From Diphasiastrum complanatum (taxonomy: Eukaryota; Streptophyta; Lycopodiopsida; Lycopodiales; Lycopodiaceae), in NCBI GenBank assembly GCA_029204225.1, contig MU831547.1, positions 124,001 to 188,000 of the forward strand: a DNA stretch of 64,000 bases. The letters run 5' to 3'. The translations under genes were made by a program, and so were the position numbers. Every line of letters begins with the position of its first letter. The first letter of the stretch is position 1. The notes below the pieces were generated by a model. That model did not search any database and was not told where the DNA came from. It worked only from the letters and a program-made list of their open reading frames with translations. Of the stretch, positions 21,334-33,867 are shown piece after piece.

Positions 21334-23276
21334 CGAAAGGCAAGATAGCTACAAGGTATATGTATTGAAATTAAGGCAAGATAGGCACAAGGTATATGTA
21401 TTGAAATTTGATACCCAAAGGATACTCAAACCCAACACTTTATCAAGGTACCAACAAGGTACATACTCATAGGGCTGGTGGATCTCAGAATTTTCATACC
21501 CAACACCATCTAGAACCTCAGGTACGAAGATTATGGTTTTATACAAATCTCGATCTAGATATTTGCAAAAATGTCCTCTAGACAACTGGCAGATATATCT
21601 TCAAGCACTTGAGACTTTAAATGACCAAAGGGCATATTTTGGAAAACTAAAAAAATTCCCAAGTCCAACGATTCCTCCAAAAAGTTAAGAACCTCCAACA
21701 TTGCTAAGTACATGGCTATGCATGATCTATAAAGACATGATATGTGGATATTAGGTAAGGCTACAGTGGAATCGGCCTTGGTGAGCATGAGGGAATCCCA
21801 CTATCACAAGCTGAGAGCAAGTGAAGTGTTGATTGGTTGACAGAAACTAAAATCAGTTCCTCAACATAGAGGCAATATAGATTTTTTCATAGCTTTAAAT
21901 GAGGGAGCAAGAGTACTTAAATGTCCTGGTGATGACATAAGCAAGTTGGGTATGTACGCAAGCTATATATCGATAAGATATTTACCATTCACGAGAGCTT
22001 TGTAAAGCATGTGGAGTAGTTTTCCTTGATTAAATTTTTCCATTTACAAGTCTAGAGAAAGTAAAGATTACTATCGAGAATGTGGAAAAGAGATGAGTTG
22101 GAACCTAGTATTTTTCTTATTTTATTTTATGAGCGACCACATGGTTAATTTCATATGTTCTCAAAAGCCAAAGGATGAAATTTCATCTATGTTTTTGTTG
22201 TTGTGTAGTTAATCAATTAAAGTTTGTTATGTTTATTTTTTTAACGCGCAAAAGCCTCTTGCTAAAATATTCCATTATGTTTTTGTCTTTCTTGCCAGAA
22301 TATCTAATCGAGGTAGCATTGTTATTTAAAACAACTACACTTGTACATCACATAGTAAGACCAAGGCACCAAACATCCACTTGAGCACTAGCCACAATTC
22401 AAGCATGTGCAATCATGTGCAAGCATGGTTACAGTTCCAATTTCAATCCAACTCAACTACCACCTAGACTTTTTCAATTATGTTTTATCCAATCAAGTCA
22501 CCTCATATGAGTGTTTTGCTCATAGAATTTGATTTCCACCAAGCTAATTTGTCAAGGGGGAGAAAGATCACCATATGAAAGATTGGAGGAGTTTCACGAA
22601 ATTGATCATAGTTTGGTCAATATAGCTCCAAATTAGAAAAACTCATTACCTCCGAGAAGCTAAAATCAAGAGCTAAAAATTTAAAACAAGAAATCAAACA
22701 AATATTTAAGAATAGTGGATCAAAAAGTGACCCAAAGCAATCTGAAAATTGAGAATTCAAGAAAACTAAAAAAAAAAAATCTACCATATCCAAGAATCCT
22801 CTAAATCTAACGATAATCATAAAGAATCATGATGTAAATTGCATCTTATGATTTGATACCACAAATTTCATATGCCAAACCCAATTACACAGCCATAGTA
22901 AAGAAACTAAACGTATTTCTCAAGATATCTTGATCTTGAGTGTGTAGAATGTCAATTTTGTTGTTAATCTTGTTTCCACCCGTGTGAAGGACCTTATGAT
23001 GCTGCTGTTGTACGGACAGGGACAACCATATTGGATCTTAGTGCTAATGATCAGATCTTAGTTATTTATGCAATTCTAGCATGTGTACATTAATGATTTG
23101 TATCTTGTAGCTAAATCTAGATGTGCATCCAAATTTGGTCAAGATCCATTAGAGGAATTTTGGATTGTAAATGGGCCCTTTAAAAAGATGCCTTTTTTTT
23201 TTCCACCATTTTCAGCTTTTTTTGGACCAATCATGAACGTACATGTGTACTTCTACGTAACGTAGAAAACTGCCCA
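21330..23276. other. Upstream flank of protease and intergenic DNA
   Basis: No gene recognised. A near-exact direct repeat, GGCAAGATAG followed by ACAAGGTATATGTATTGAAATT, occurs at about 21340-21373 and 21373-21409. The remainder is AT-rich without motifs I can support. Confidence 0.5.
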
Positions 23277-24033
23277 AACATTTGGGACAATTTTTTTTGT
23301 TATACACATATAACATATAGTAGTAAAAAAAAATTAAGTTCATAACATTAAAAAACTAAAAAAAGGGGAGGGGGAGGGGGGGAAGGGGGGGGGGGATTAC
23401 GAGAGAGAGGAAGTAAGAGGAGAGGGAGGCACTCCTTGGAATGACCACCCCTCATGCACCATTCTCCTCAAGACAGTAGGCCCATTCAGGGCCCGATGGC
23501 CCGATGGATTCCACTTGGCCTACTGGCCAGGCTCCCCACTCCCCATTTTGAATGGGGACGTGCTGGCGCATTGGCATCAGCGCGCCCCCTCTTGTGCTGG
23601 CACCCCCAAGGGGCACCATATTTCTGCCTCGAGCAGATCCTCGAGCAACACATCATCCCCCAACTCCCAAGCAACATCATCCCCGACTCCCGAGCAGCAT
23701 CAGTCCGGACAATTGCAGAAGATGGTGACCCTTGGGATCACCAGCATAAGAGGGGACACGCTAGCGCCAATGCGCCAGCTTGCCCCCATTCAAAATGGGT
23801 GAGGGGGGAGCCTGGCCAGCAGGCCAGGTGGCATCCATCGGGCCAGCGGGCCCTGTGGAGATTGGCACGCCAAAGGGGGGGGTCTCCAAGGAGCATGGCC
23901 CCTCCCCTCTCACTTCACCTCTCTCATAACCCCCCCCCCCCCCCCTTTTAGTTTTTCTATGGAATAAACTTAAATTTTTTTTCACTACTCTTTGTTACAT
24001 GTGCATAATAAAAAAATTTGCCCCAGATTTGCA
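23277..24033. repeat. Fold-back element: long inverted repeat, about 757 bp
   Basis: The left arm (about 23277-23627) and the right arm (about 23715-24033) are imperfect reverse complements along most of their length, separated by an 87-bp loop. Matching blocks include the TTTTGAATGGGG and GGCGCATTGGC regions, CCCGATGGAT, CTCCTTGGA, the G-run/C-run pair and the AT-rich outer ends. A transcript or single strand would form a hairpin of about 300 bp. Target duplications were not clear. ORFs across it mirror the symmetry and are not genes. Confidence 0.85.
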
Positions 24034-24077
24034 CCACCCCTCTCTTCAATGTTGTACTTCTCCAAAGCCTTCTCTCG

Positions 24078-24801
24078 TGTGAGAAGAGACCTTTGGCACC
24101 TCAAGAAAAATTGAGGTATGACAAGAGGGCAAAGAAAGCTCTACATGTGATCAAGATGAATAAACTAATGAACTTCTCAAGAAAGCTGGTAAGTGCACTA
24201 CATCTGGTGAAGCTTGGGAAACCTTGAAGAAGGTTTCTAAGTTCTCACCCTAAGGAGGAAAATTTTTCAAAGTCTTCAAAAGAAGGATGAAAGTGCTCAT
24301 GCTTTTGTTTTGAGAGTTAAAGCTTTGAGTGATGAACTAGTCTTGCATTAGTGAAAGCATTAAGGATGTGGAGCTTGTTCAAGTTGTTCTTAATGGATTG
24401 TTGGATGATCAAGCTAATTTGGGTGCAAAGTTTTTCCATTCAAAAGACATTTCCAAGTATGGAGGACTTACAAGAGGTCTTGGTGGTTGAAGAGTTTATA
24501 ATCCAAACAAGAGGAGGAGCATCTTGTACATCTCAAGTTGGAGAGGGAGAAAGGCAAGTTCAAGGGAAAAGACAAAAGCAAATGGTCAAAAGGGAAAGAT
24601 CAAGGTGAGCCTTCTACTTTTGTTAGCAAGAAGAAAGATAGATCCAAGCTAAAATGTTTCTATTGTGGAGTCAAAGGACATTTTGCTAGTGATTGCTTCA
24701 TGAATAAGGGAGATCAAGGTGGGAAGCAAACCAATCTAACTCTTGATGAAGATGGTGTTGATGAACAAAATTCAAATGATGCTTTTGTTATGTCATCTTA
24801 A
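24078..24801 (+). pseudogene. Copia-5 gag fragment
   Basis: Pieces in different frames: APQEKLRYDKRAKKALHVIK (24087 on), VLRVKALSDELVLH (about 24310), VVLNGLLDDQANLG (about 24380), and a good CCHC knuckle CFYCGVKGHFASDC (24655-24697) in frame 24538-24801. The UBN2-like core is broken by at least three frameshifts. Confidence 0.85.
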
Positions 24802-24818
24802 TTACTTGTTGGCTAATC

Positions 24819-25241
24819 ATGAAGATGTTGATCCTTGATAGTGGTGCAACATCACATATGACATATCATGAGGAGTATTATTCATCATTGATGGCATTTA
24901 AAGGTGACAAGAAGGTGATCTACATGGCCAATGATGGTGAGTGTGCAATCAAAGGGATTGGCATGATTCCTATTTCTCTCTCTAATAATAGGAATGTGAA
25001 TTTGACAAATGCTTTGTTCATTCCATCTATCACTAAGAACCTTCATAGTGTGAGTCAAATGCTTGACAAGGGATTCAAAGTGGAGTTTGGTGTTAATGCT
25101 TGTTTGATCAAGGAGGAGGATGAATTGATTGAAAAAGGGAAGAGGCAAGGTAAATTGTTCAAACTTGATTCTTGTGTTGTTGCTAACCAAGTTGGATGTA
25201 TGACAAAGGAAAAATTGTCAATGCAAAAATCATGTTTGTGA
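24819..25241 (+). pseudogene. Copia-5 protease and GAG-pre-integrase start
   Basis: The frame holds the protease motif LILDSGATSHMTYHEEYY and continues through VIYMANDGECAIKGIG to IPSITKNLHSVSQMLDKGFK and KGKRQGKLFKLDSCVV, the usual run-up to GAG-pre-integrase. The following LWHKRLGH zinc motif is deleted; the frame passes straight to sequence near the integrase start. Confidence 0.85.
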
Positions 25242-25690
25242 GCAATGTGCTTTATCCAAGTCACATAGATTACCTTACAAGATCTACATCAAGGTCAAGT
25301 AATACTTTTCAGCTCGTGCATTCGGATATTCATGGTGTTACTACAATTAGCAATGGAGGTGCTAAGATGCATGTGACTTTTATTGATGATTTTAGTAGAT
25401 TTTGTTGGGTGTATCTACTGAAGAGCAAAGGTGCTTGATGTCTTTGTCAAGTTCAAGATGACAAGGAAAGTCCAAGTTTCTACAAAGATCAAGTGCTTGA
25501 GGAGTGACAATGGTGGTGAGTACATTTTTACCAAGTTCAAGGCATTTTGCGATGCAAATGGGATCAAGAGGGAGTACGCAATCCCAAGGGCACCACAACA
25601 AAATGGAGTGTCCGAGAGGAAGAATAGAACCTTATGTGAAGGTGCCTCCTTTTGGGATCAAGCTTTGTTGTGCTAATTTTCTATGCAATA
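25196..25690 (+). pseudogene. Copia-5 integrase core
   Basis: Two overlapping frames encode the catalytic core: QLVHSDIHGVTT and TFIDDFSRFCWVYLLKSK (25196-25438), then KCLRSDNGGEYIFTKF and QQNGVSERKNRTLCE (25431-25676). All three DDE acidic residues are present but in two frames. A short deletion after NRTLCE removes the segment before FWDQALLC. Confidence 0.85.
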
Positions 25691-25699
25691 GATGGCTGA

Positions 25700-26639
25700 G
25701 TGTGGTATTGGTGGATGGAAAAAACCTCTTTTGAAGTCTTATTTGGTAGGAGGCCAAGTGTCAAGTTTTTCAAAACTTTTGGATGCATTTGCTATATCAA
25801 CATTACTCTTGATGATAGGACAAAGGAGGATCCATCTTCAAAGAAAGATATATTTGTTGGTTATAGTGAGGTGAGCAAGGAGCTTACAAAGTTTTTATTC
25901 CTTCAACTAAGAAAGTGGTCATTTTTTATGAGGAAAACTTTTCAAAAGTTTCTTCAAGTGGCAGTGTGGATGCTGGATCTAACATTCTTGATGTTGATGA
26001 ATGATGATACTTTGGATGTTGATGTTGAAGAGCCTACCTCAAATCAAAAGCCAAGGAGGACATCAAGGCAAAGGCAACAACCTTTGAGTCTCACTCATGA
26101 TGAAAAAGGTAAGCAAGTTGTTGGTGGCACAAAACATGCTTTCCTAATCTCTTTTGATGGACCTACATGTGTAGATGAAGCAAGACAAAAAGAGGAGTGG
26201 ATCCAAGCAATGGATCTTGAGTATCAAGCTTTTATGAAGAATGACACATGGAGATTGGTGGAACTTCTAAAGGACATGGCTATTGGATGCAAGTGGATCT
26301 TTAAAGCCAAGACAAACCAAGATGGATCAATCAACAAGTACAAAGCAAGGCTAGTGGCAAAAGGATATGCAGAAGAGTATAAAATTGACTATGATGAGAC
26401 CCTTGCACCTGTGGCAAAGATATAAGCATTCGGGTTATCATATCACTTGTAACACTTTTTGGATAAAATCTATGGCAATTGGTCTTGATGAGGATTTGTT
26501 TATGGAGCAACCCGAGGGCTACATTTCACATGGTAAGCCTAATCATGTGTGTTTTCTACAAAAGAGTTTGTATGGACTTAAGCAAGCACCAAGGAGTTGG
26601 TATGCTAAGCTTAAAATCTTTCTACTTGCAGGCAAGTGA
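25700..26639 (+). pseudogene. Copia-5 integrase C-terminus and RT fragment
   Basis: Frame 25700-26425 begins with the integrase C-terminal region (FEVLFGRRPSVKFFKTFGCI, KDIFVGYSE) and enters RT (EEWIQAMDLEYQAFMKNDTW, GCKWIFKAKTNQDGS, YKARLVAKGYAEE, LAPVAKI). A stop and deletion remove the DVKSAFLNG-type block. Frame 26367-26639 resumes with FMEQPEGYI and LYGLKQAPRSWYAKLK. The YVDD catalytic motif is lost at the 3' truncation. Confidence 0.85.
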
Positions 26640-27620
26640 CTATACCTAAGTTGGAGGTATGGAGTCATGTGACCCTTGGATAAGGGATACCCTTAGTATC
26701 AAGGATAGGTGTCTTAGATTAAGGTACTAGTGTCCTTGCTTAAGGGCAGGTAGGTGTCTATGCATTGGATTGAGGTATGGAACCTAGAGAGGTGTTAGAA
26801 AGTCATTGGATGACTATTTTTCCAAACCTTGGGCCTCAACCTTGAACCATATCACTTTACTGGTCTAGGACCAAAGTTTACTTGCACAACTTGGGCAATG
26901 GGACCTAGTAGGGGGACGCCCTTCTAAAGTGTCCATTGAGTTCCCAACTCCCACAAGAAACGCATTCAAAGAGTCATAGGTTATGGAAGGAGTCTCTTGA
27001 CATTCCATAAGCCTATGGAGGCTCTTGGAGATTCTTTAACTCCCCTAGGCTTCTCTCTCTCTCATTGGATGAGCATGGAACTCCATAGTGCATTGGAGGG
27101 GTCCATGGGCCATCTATATTAGGGTAGTAGGGCGCCCATTGGGAGGGGGAGATCTCTCTTGTTAGTGTTGTTACTAGTGTGTAGAGTGCTTTCTTGTGGT
27201 AGTATGCTTGAGGTTTGGATCTTGCTTATGGTATGGGACATAAGCAGGGTTTGGATCTTGAGAATGCTATGGAGTGTTGTGGTATGCTTGTGATTTGTTT
27301 ATGGTTAGCCAGGCGGTGCTAGATAGATCTTGCTTGGAGCTTGGATCTATCTATGGTTGGGTAGTGAATACTTGAGGCCAGTTTGTTATCTATCTTTGTG
27401 TTTAAAGAGTAGGGACACAGGTGGAGGAGAGATCCTTGGAGGCTTGCAGATCCTTACTTGCAGGTGGAGGCATCCTAGCTTGGAGTTGAGGAGCATCTTG
27501 AAGCTTGCAGGTTGCTTGGAGGACATTTGGAGGCTCTACCTTGGATTTGGAGGACTTCCTCACTTCTACTTGTAAAAATTCTCATGAGATTAAATGTGAT
27601 ACAAAAAATTGAATTTAGTA
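26637..27620 (+). repeat. LTR-like block followed by degenerate iMet primer site
   Basis: RT homology of Copia-5 stops at a TG (26637). About 980 bp later, at 27621-27632, TCATATCAGAGA matches the iMet primer-binding site at 9 of 12 positions. The interval could be a 5' LTR of another plus-strand element that inserted into Copia-5. The 3' edge lacks a clear CA and no second LTR was found before 29.16 kb, so this is inference. The segment includes CT-rich DNA at 27050-27062 and tandem-like TTGGATCTTG words at 27216-27260. Confidence 0.4.
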
Positions 27621-28059
27621 TCATATCAGAGAGATTTTTGGTGCCTAAGCTTTGAAAATAACAATGGCAAGGAGACCAAGATCTACAATTGAGTCTGTGA
27701 TTCTTTACAATGAGAAAAATGACGCTGATAACTGGAAGCCAATAAAATATACGCAGAATTCATGGGTGTTCTTGCATCCATCATCAAAGGGCAATTTTTG
27801 ATAGAAGAAAAAGACAAATATGACACACAAATCTTATTGGAAAGCAAAGATTTTGGAGTTTAAGACAACTCTTGGAGGTCACAATACAATATGTTTATAT
27901 TCATTCATAAATAAAAGTACAAGATATCAATCCTCATGATCATAAAAAATGTAACTGTAAGTATATCAAAACGTATGCACTCTATTGTAATCATAGGTAT
28001 TTTTTTATTGATGCTCTTGAGATTACGATTTAAATATTTCAACGTTTTTCTTCTTTCAG
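27621..28059 (+). other. Leader-like stretch with short ORF
   Basis: After the degenerate primer site, an ATG at 27664 opens a short frame (MARRPRSTIESVILYNEKND, then NWKPIKY) that ends at a stop about 45 codons on. It might be a decayed gag start or an exon of the unrecognised gene that follows. The rest is AT-rich. Confidence 0.3.
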
Positions 28060-28740
28060 ATTTATATCCATCAAACATAAGTGAATGGGAGCCAGCACAA
28101 TCACTTGTAGGAATATTGGATGTGATTCACTCTGATGTTGGAAAGCTGCAATACAGAGGAACAAGTCCAAAAAAACTTGCAGATAGTGGTATATATATAT
28201 ATTTTTTATGAAGCTTCATATATACCACAAACAGATGGAGGTTTCGACAAGCTTGAAATAATTCCATTGCCAAGTTTTCATAGTGATGAGTGGCCTATTA
28301 ATGACAGTATTGTTTCTGAATCCTTCATATGCAAGCTACTCTTGGATGTTAGAAATGCCATGAAGGAAAATACGGGTTCGAAAATTGTTCACCTATGTTG
28401 GTTTCTCTCATTGCATATATTTGTTGATTTTTTTCTCAAGTTCAAGTGTTCGAGGGTTTCATTATCATATCAAAAAACAAATGCTCAGTGACACATTTAG
28501 CTATCAGAGATACAAGAAAACTATCGACACGTGGCTACCACTAGATCAAGACTTCAAACTAAATGGTCACACAGACCGAAAGGAGATAAGCATCATACAC
28601 AATGAAGGACTTCTGACTGTGGTTGAGGTGGAAGAGCATTGGATGCTTGATTTTATCATAATAGAGCTCATGCTATTACATAACAATCTACCGACTTATT
28701 TCGGATTCATCATCAACAGAAGACTCCTAAGTACTCTATG
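28060..28740 (+). pseudogene. Exon-like blocks of an unrecognised gene (possible captured fragment)
   Basis: Block 1 (28060 to about 28186) follows a TTCTTCTTTCAG acceptor and ends at a G|GTATAT donor; it reads LYPSNISEWEPAQSLVGILD and further. Block 2 (from 28231, after CCACAAACAG) continues in compatible phase with GGFDKLEIIPLPSFHSDEWP up to NAMKENTGSKIVH (about 28390). A third open stretch (about 28459-28740) reads VRGFHYHIKKQMLSDTFSYQ, but its phase does not join simply to block 2. Codon content and splice phases suggest true exons. I do not recognise the protein. It lies downstream of an LTR-like block with primer site, so retroelement capture or a decayed host gene are both possible. 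Confidence 0.45.
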
Positions 28741-29163
28741 TTTAATGCCATTTCAAAATAGTACAAACTAAAGAAAAATGACATAATTTTCAATGGCACG
28801 TTCACTAATATTTGTCTTGTCACAGATGCAAAAAAGACGAGAGCTGGTAACGTGTTGCAAAGATCTACCTACAACAATCACCATTGTGGAAGAACAATAT
28901 ACTCAAATAAAATTCAGCAAAATCTGTGTATAGAATCTTTCATTCAATAAATGGAAGCCCAAGTTGGGCATCAGGGCTCCCAAATTCAATAAAATGGAGC
29001 TGCATTTGATATATGAATGTATATTTTCCTATCAATGCTATACGTTTTCAATCTATATCTGTTCTATGATATCTATATTTTTCTAATCTTTATTTAGTAT
29101 AATAACATCATCTGGTGCACCATCATCAATAGGGGGTGGCTGAAGCCTTGCCCTCGCTGGTAT
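28741..29163 (+). other. Flank between exon-like blocks and the gag-pol-free element
   Basis: A further acceptor-like TTGTCACAG is followed by a 110-bp open stretch (about 28827-28935), possibly another exon remnant. AATAAA motifs occur at 28946 and 28990. No gene otherwise. Confidence 0.3.
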
Positions 29164-29618
29164 TGTAAAGACCCTAAAGGATTGCCCCTAAGATGAGGAT
29201 AGGAGAACACAATAAGAGAGACTATGGAGCCAAACCAACCAATCCTAGATCAAACCTGGATCTAGCCCCCAAGCCATGCCATGTGAAGCAAGAGGAGAAG
29301 AGAGAAACTGGTGACTTAAACCCAATATGTTGACGCGAGAATCCTCACCTCATTATAGAGAGTAGTCGTGTGCATGAAACCATGCAACCCCCATACAAGT
29401 CAACTATAAATAGATCACATCTCTTCATGCAGTCCTCCTGCCTATATCCGTCACACAGACATGCAATACTCCATATGTCTCAATTAGAATGTCTGGGTCC
29501 TCTCAAGGTTATTAGTCACAAACTGGCCTTGACATGGAATTAAATCATGGCGTGACCAACAATCTCAAATACCGGAGTTAGGACTATTTTAGGTCCTTAA
29601 CCAAATATGGCCATAACA
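29164..29618 (-). repeat. 3' LTR of the gag-pol-free element (455 bp)
   Basis: Starts TGTAAAGACCC and ends GGCCATAACA on the plus strand; TG...CA. Matches 33868-34407 throughout except for small substitutions and an insertion present only in the other LTR. Confidence 0.92.
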
Positions 29619-29631
29619 TTTTTCCCTCCTT
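29619..29631 (-). other. Polypurine tract
   Basis: The minus strand reads AAGGAGGGAAAAA directly before the 3' LTR start TGTTATGG, the expected plus-strand primer position for reverse transcription. Confidence 0.85.
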
Positions 29632-32600
29632 AAACTGCTTCTATCCTTAGAAGCTCCTCAAGACATGAAAGAATTATAGTTCCTTTAACTTTCAATATTA
29701 ACCGAGAACTCAAGAAAAGTAAGAATCATTCCAAAATCTTTCCATTAAGAAAATACAAGATTTAGGAATATTCTTCAAACATGATTCTTTAACTAAAGTG
29801 CAAGATTTAAGGTCTATAAACCACTGGTAATTAAAGACTGAATACATACCAAAATGACAATCATCTTCAACTACAAAAATTTTTAGATTACAATCTAGAT
29901 TCAAATCTAGATATCCAAAGTCCTGCTGAATATCAATTCAGATATTATTCTTGGATTCATTATGATTTGTTATCCAATTGAGCACTTTGGGATATAATCA
30001 CTAATGAGCTGAGTCTATTCATTAACTAAGAAATACTCTATCCCAAGAATACTGTATATCCGATGCACATAATTTTAACTGATGAACCTAATGATTCACT
30101 AATCATGCGTCTTACAAGCAATATAAATCAAAACCATCAGTTTCTGGTGAATCCACATCACACTGATCGTTTTACCAATTAACTTCATCCTGGAGTAATC
30201 AACTACTCAAGTTAATTGCCAATGATTTAGAAATCTCAAATGTCTAGATGAAGAATTCAATTATACTAGTATGACACCACATTTAGATCCTTACCCAAAT
30301 CATTTATAAGTTAATCCATAAATCTTCTAAACAAAGATTTGTTAACTTAGCAAGCATCTATCAAACAATACTTGATCATATGTCTATGTTCACCGACTAG
30401 GTTAAGTGCACCAAATAACCTTAGTAACCATGAATACACAGTAGATTCATACAAAATTAATCATGCACATATGTGAATAATCTCACTATGACCCAGTACA
30501 TAAACACATTTTTATCTGGCAGATTCCTCCAGAACCCACATATGTTACTCACATATCTCATTGAGATCTTGTAACTCAGCTACAAAAGATTTTCTATTTC
30601 TCATGAGTAAATAACATATCCGAAAAATCTCCAAGACAAATAACATTCACTCTCAACAGTTTTCCAATCCCAAGAAATCGAAGCACTTTAACCTTAGAAT
30701 TTATCTAAATTCCAAGTCTATTCACACAAGTAGTAACTTATATGACATAACAGTCTTTCAAAAGAATAACTTCATGTTGGAAAGAATTCATATAAACCAG
30801 TCTGATGTCTTATATTCGAGAAATTATTAAGAAGTAAAGAATTAATTAAGTAAGCGAGAAATAGATTTGAGGATCTCTGATTTTGTAAATAATGAGATAC
30901 AACATTGGGATCTAGATTAAACCTCAAAATTTTCCAAAATACCCCACATTCGATCAAACAGTTCTATTTTTCCCATATCGCGACTAGGTACTAAAACACA
31001 CCATTGATCATCAGATCTTTACAATCCTAGAATTCCCTTTCCAAAATTACTGATGTCCCATACCATCAGCTTTCCTTCCAGAAAACCTCTAACCGCCTTA
31101 TCTAATATTCTAGAGATCCAGTAATCATCTAGCTGTCCTATAATCACTATAGGATATTATCTCTTGTTCCCAAATACTGGAGAATCCATTTATTTGGATG
31201 ACTGGCATGCCCATCAGATGGATACCACAAATCCACACCTGATTCTGTGATTTAGACAAAATAATTAACATGGTTCAATATTACATTCTCATCCTTACAA
31301 GCTAATGATAAGCTTCAATCCCCATGGATCCAAGAGCATTAACTCTAGGGACAAGCTTCTATCAATTAACAGATCCAATGTAATCCATGTATCAAATTCT
31401 ACTTCTAACATCACAATTGACATCCAAAACTGCGGATACCACAAGGGTTACAAAGATATAAGTTATGACTATATGAATTTTATCCAAGAAATTAATAACC
31501 GGTATTAAGCAATTATTTACTGGGATTTACCTAAAATCCTAACTGCGAAATACATTTCCCGATCACACTTACTACCACTGATGTCCACTCTTCTTCCCTC
31601 CTTAGAATTTTCAGTTCCCTGAAAAGCCATCAGCTAAGGTATCAAGAAGACGTAATGACATTAGTAAATGTTTAAAAATTAATTACTATAAAAAAAAAAG
31701 TCTGAAACAATTTCATTTCTATCCTATACCTGGGCTAAATAACTGATACATCAAAAATCATCTACTAGTATGTGAAACAGTACTAGTCTGATCTTTTGAA
31801 TATAATTCACCATAGGATTTTACTAGAAATTAAATCAGTTATGTACTTCCTATTGTTACAATTTTTTCAATAAAATTGGACTGTTCTCCCTTTTCACTTA
31901 CTGGCTTAAGAATTACTTCGTTAAAGTTATTTGTAATTAATGGGAAATAGCATTTGTATTCACTCCAAATAATTTTGTTGAGTAAAGAATTACCTCCAAA
32001 TACCATGAATTTTTCATTAATTATTTAACAGTATCTCAAAAGCTTTGGTTTGTTCAATTTTAATGACCAAAATCATCAAAACCACAATAACCAACTGATC
32101 GGTGTTCCACCAATTTGAAAAGGAAAAAATTGAAAAAACACAATTTAACTCCATTTACTAGGAGTACCAATACTCCAGAGTTAATTGGTTTAAATAGTAT
32201 CGTACTAAAGAATCGAATTCCGATTATTACAGCTTCACCAAAGATCCAACAGTACTAAAGGTCCAATTTTTCTGGCTTGGCAAAAAGTCAAAGTGATAAA
32301 GTCCAAAAACATGCATACTATCCCTACAGAAAGGAAATCCAAATTTCTTCAACTCGCTATACGGGAACAATATTTAACTCCAAGGTCGAACTTTGACCAT
32401 CCAACACCAAGAAACTGAAATTTCTATAACTGGGTGTTAGTAACTTGAACTTCCGGAGTTGATCTTAAAAACCCATTTCGAACCAATTCAAAGCTACTAA
32501 ATGTCAAAATCCCTTCGTACCAGCATGTGATTGCATTGACGCAGATAGCCAAGCAATTATCCTAATTGTTGACCATCCTCATACACCAATCTTCTTTGAA

Positions 32601-33854
32601 CACCTTGAACATGCATGCTAAAAAGCCCAAAAAAATAAGGTTTTTAAAAAATCAAAAAAAAGACCATGGGTTCACAAGAAGGAAAGGGCAAAACCCTAAA
32701 CTCCTCACAGCCACCACTCGTTCACGCTCCAGAAGGCTCACATCAGCCTCATCCACACAACTTTCTGCACTGACAGAAAACTCGTCGCCTCAACAGGCTC
32801 GCATGATGCTCGGGATTCAATAAAAACACGGGTTGGAACTGATCGCCGCTAGAGCTGCCCTCCTGCTTCACATCTCCTTCCAAATATTCACCTATGGACT
32901 GCAATGCAACCATGGAAAAGGTACCAAAACATGCATTGTTCTGCTAGAATTATTTCCAAATGCCTATTTTAGATCCTCACATCTAGGAAGCGTGCATACG
33001 CTGATCCAAGTGCATGGCGGGATCTACGATGAAGTGAGTACTTTCAGAGCATTAGCACGACTCCCATGCTTGTAAATAGCTGTAGCAGGTGATCTCAAGG
33101 AAAGAACGTCCTGCTTACTGCAATCTGCCAAACAGATAATTCTACAACCTACGTCGGTCTAGAACTACAATTTCTTTGGACTCTTACATGATTGTGAATA
33201 AACAACAGAATAGGGATTCAACAATTGGGGTCAAAACCTGAGCAACTTTCCTAATCCTGGAATACACAAAGATGAACTCGTTGCTAACTCAATTGTCATC
33301 ATACTGGAATCCAACAGGTTCATTCATCCATCAAAGAGATATGACCAACTGAGCATCATCTTTTGGCAGCATGGTTAGCTATTAAGCTTAATGTAATGTT
33401 CCTTAAATCCACAGCAGGTGAACGAGGCTACAAGCGTCCAACAGAGGAAAGTTTTCCAGCAAGATTCAAGATACATGCATAATTCATTCCCAATAATTAT
33501 GATTTTAAACTCTGCTTACCTATAAAAGTACAGGTTTGACAGAAGCAGGTAAAAACACTCATTATTTTCGGGGAAGAAAGAACATGATCTTTTCAGGGAA
33601 AAGTAGACCTGGAAAATTGATTAAGCCCACCCATAGTTATGCTTTCAATTCCGTTCAATGTAAAGAGAATAATCATAACCAATTAGATTTACCCATGTAA
33701 AAAGCTTGCTCAAAACCAGAATTAGTAGGTTTAGAATCCAATCGATCTTCCAAGAAATCAGCACTACAACTAGGATTTGGGTACCCAAGCGCTTTCACTT
33801 CCTACTCGTCGTAGAGTTTGTCTCCATTCCCATCCAAGATTGCATCTTCGCCGG
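29632..33854 (-). other. Interior of the gag-pol-free element
   Basis: About 4.2 kb of AT-rich sequence, with only short open frames (61-64 codons on the minus strand) and none with retroelement motifs. The part next to the primer site (33.8-32.6 kb) is the leader-like end. It could be a coding region decayed beyond recognition or a spacer that was never coding. Confidence 0.6.
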
Positions 33855-33866
33855 GCTCTGATACCA
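33855..33866 (-). other. Primer-binding site, initiator tRNA-Met
   Basis: The minus strand reads TGGTATCAGAGC, separated by one base from the LTR end. A perfect 12-nt match. Confidence 0.92.
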
Positions 33867-33867
33867 A

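Larger units (their letters stand above)
24078..26636 (+). mobile_element. Copia-5: plus-strand copia fragment
   Basis: Homology to the Copia-1 gag begins around 24078 and runs through zinc knuckle, protease, GAG-pre-integrase, integrase and part of RT, ending at about 26636 inside RT (SWYAKLKIFL), where an LTR-like block starts. The gag N-terminus, leader and LTRs are missing. Several frameshifts and deletions are present; gag closely resembles Copia-1. Confidence 0.85.

Noticed and set aside
23454-23985. Several ORFs (up to 165 aa) on both strands around 23.5-24.0 kb
   Set aside because: They mirror each other because the region is an inverted repeat; GC-rich composition keeps frames open. 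No motifs.
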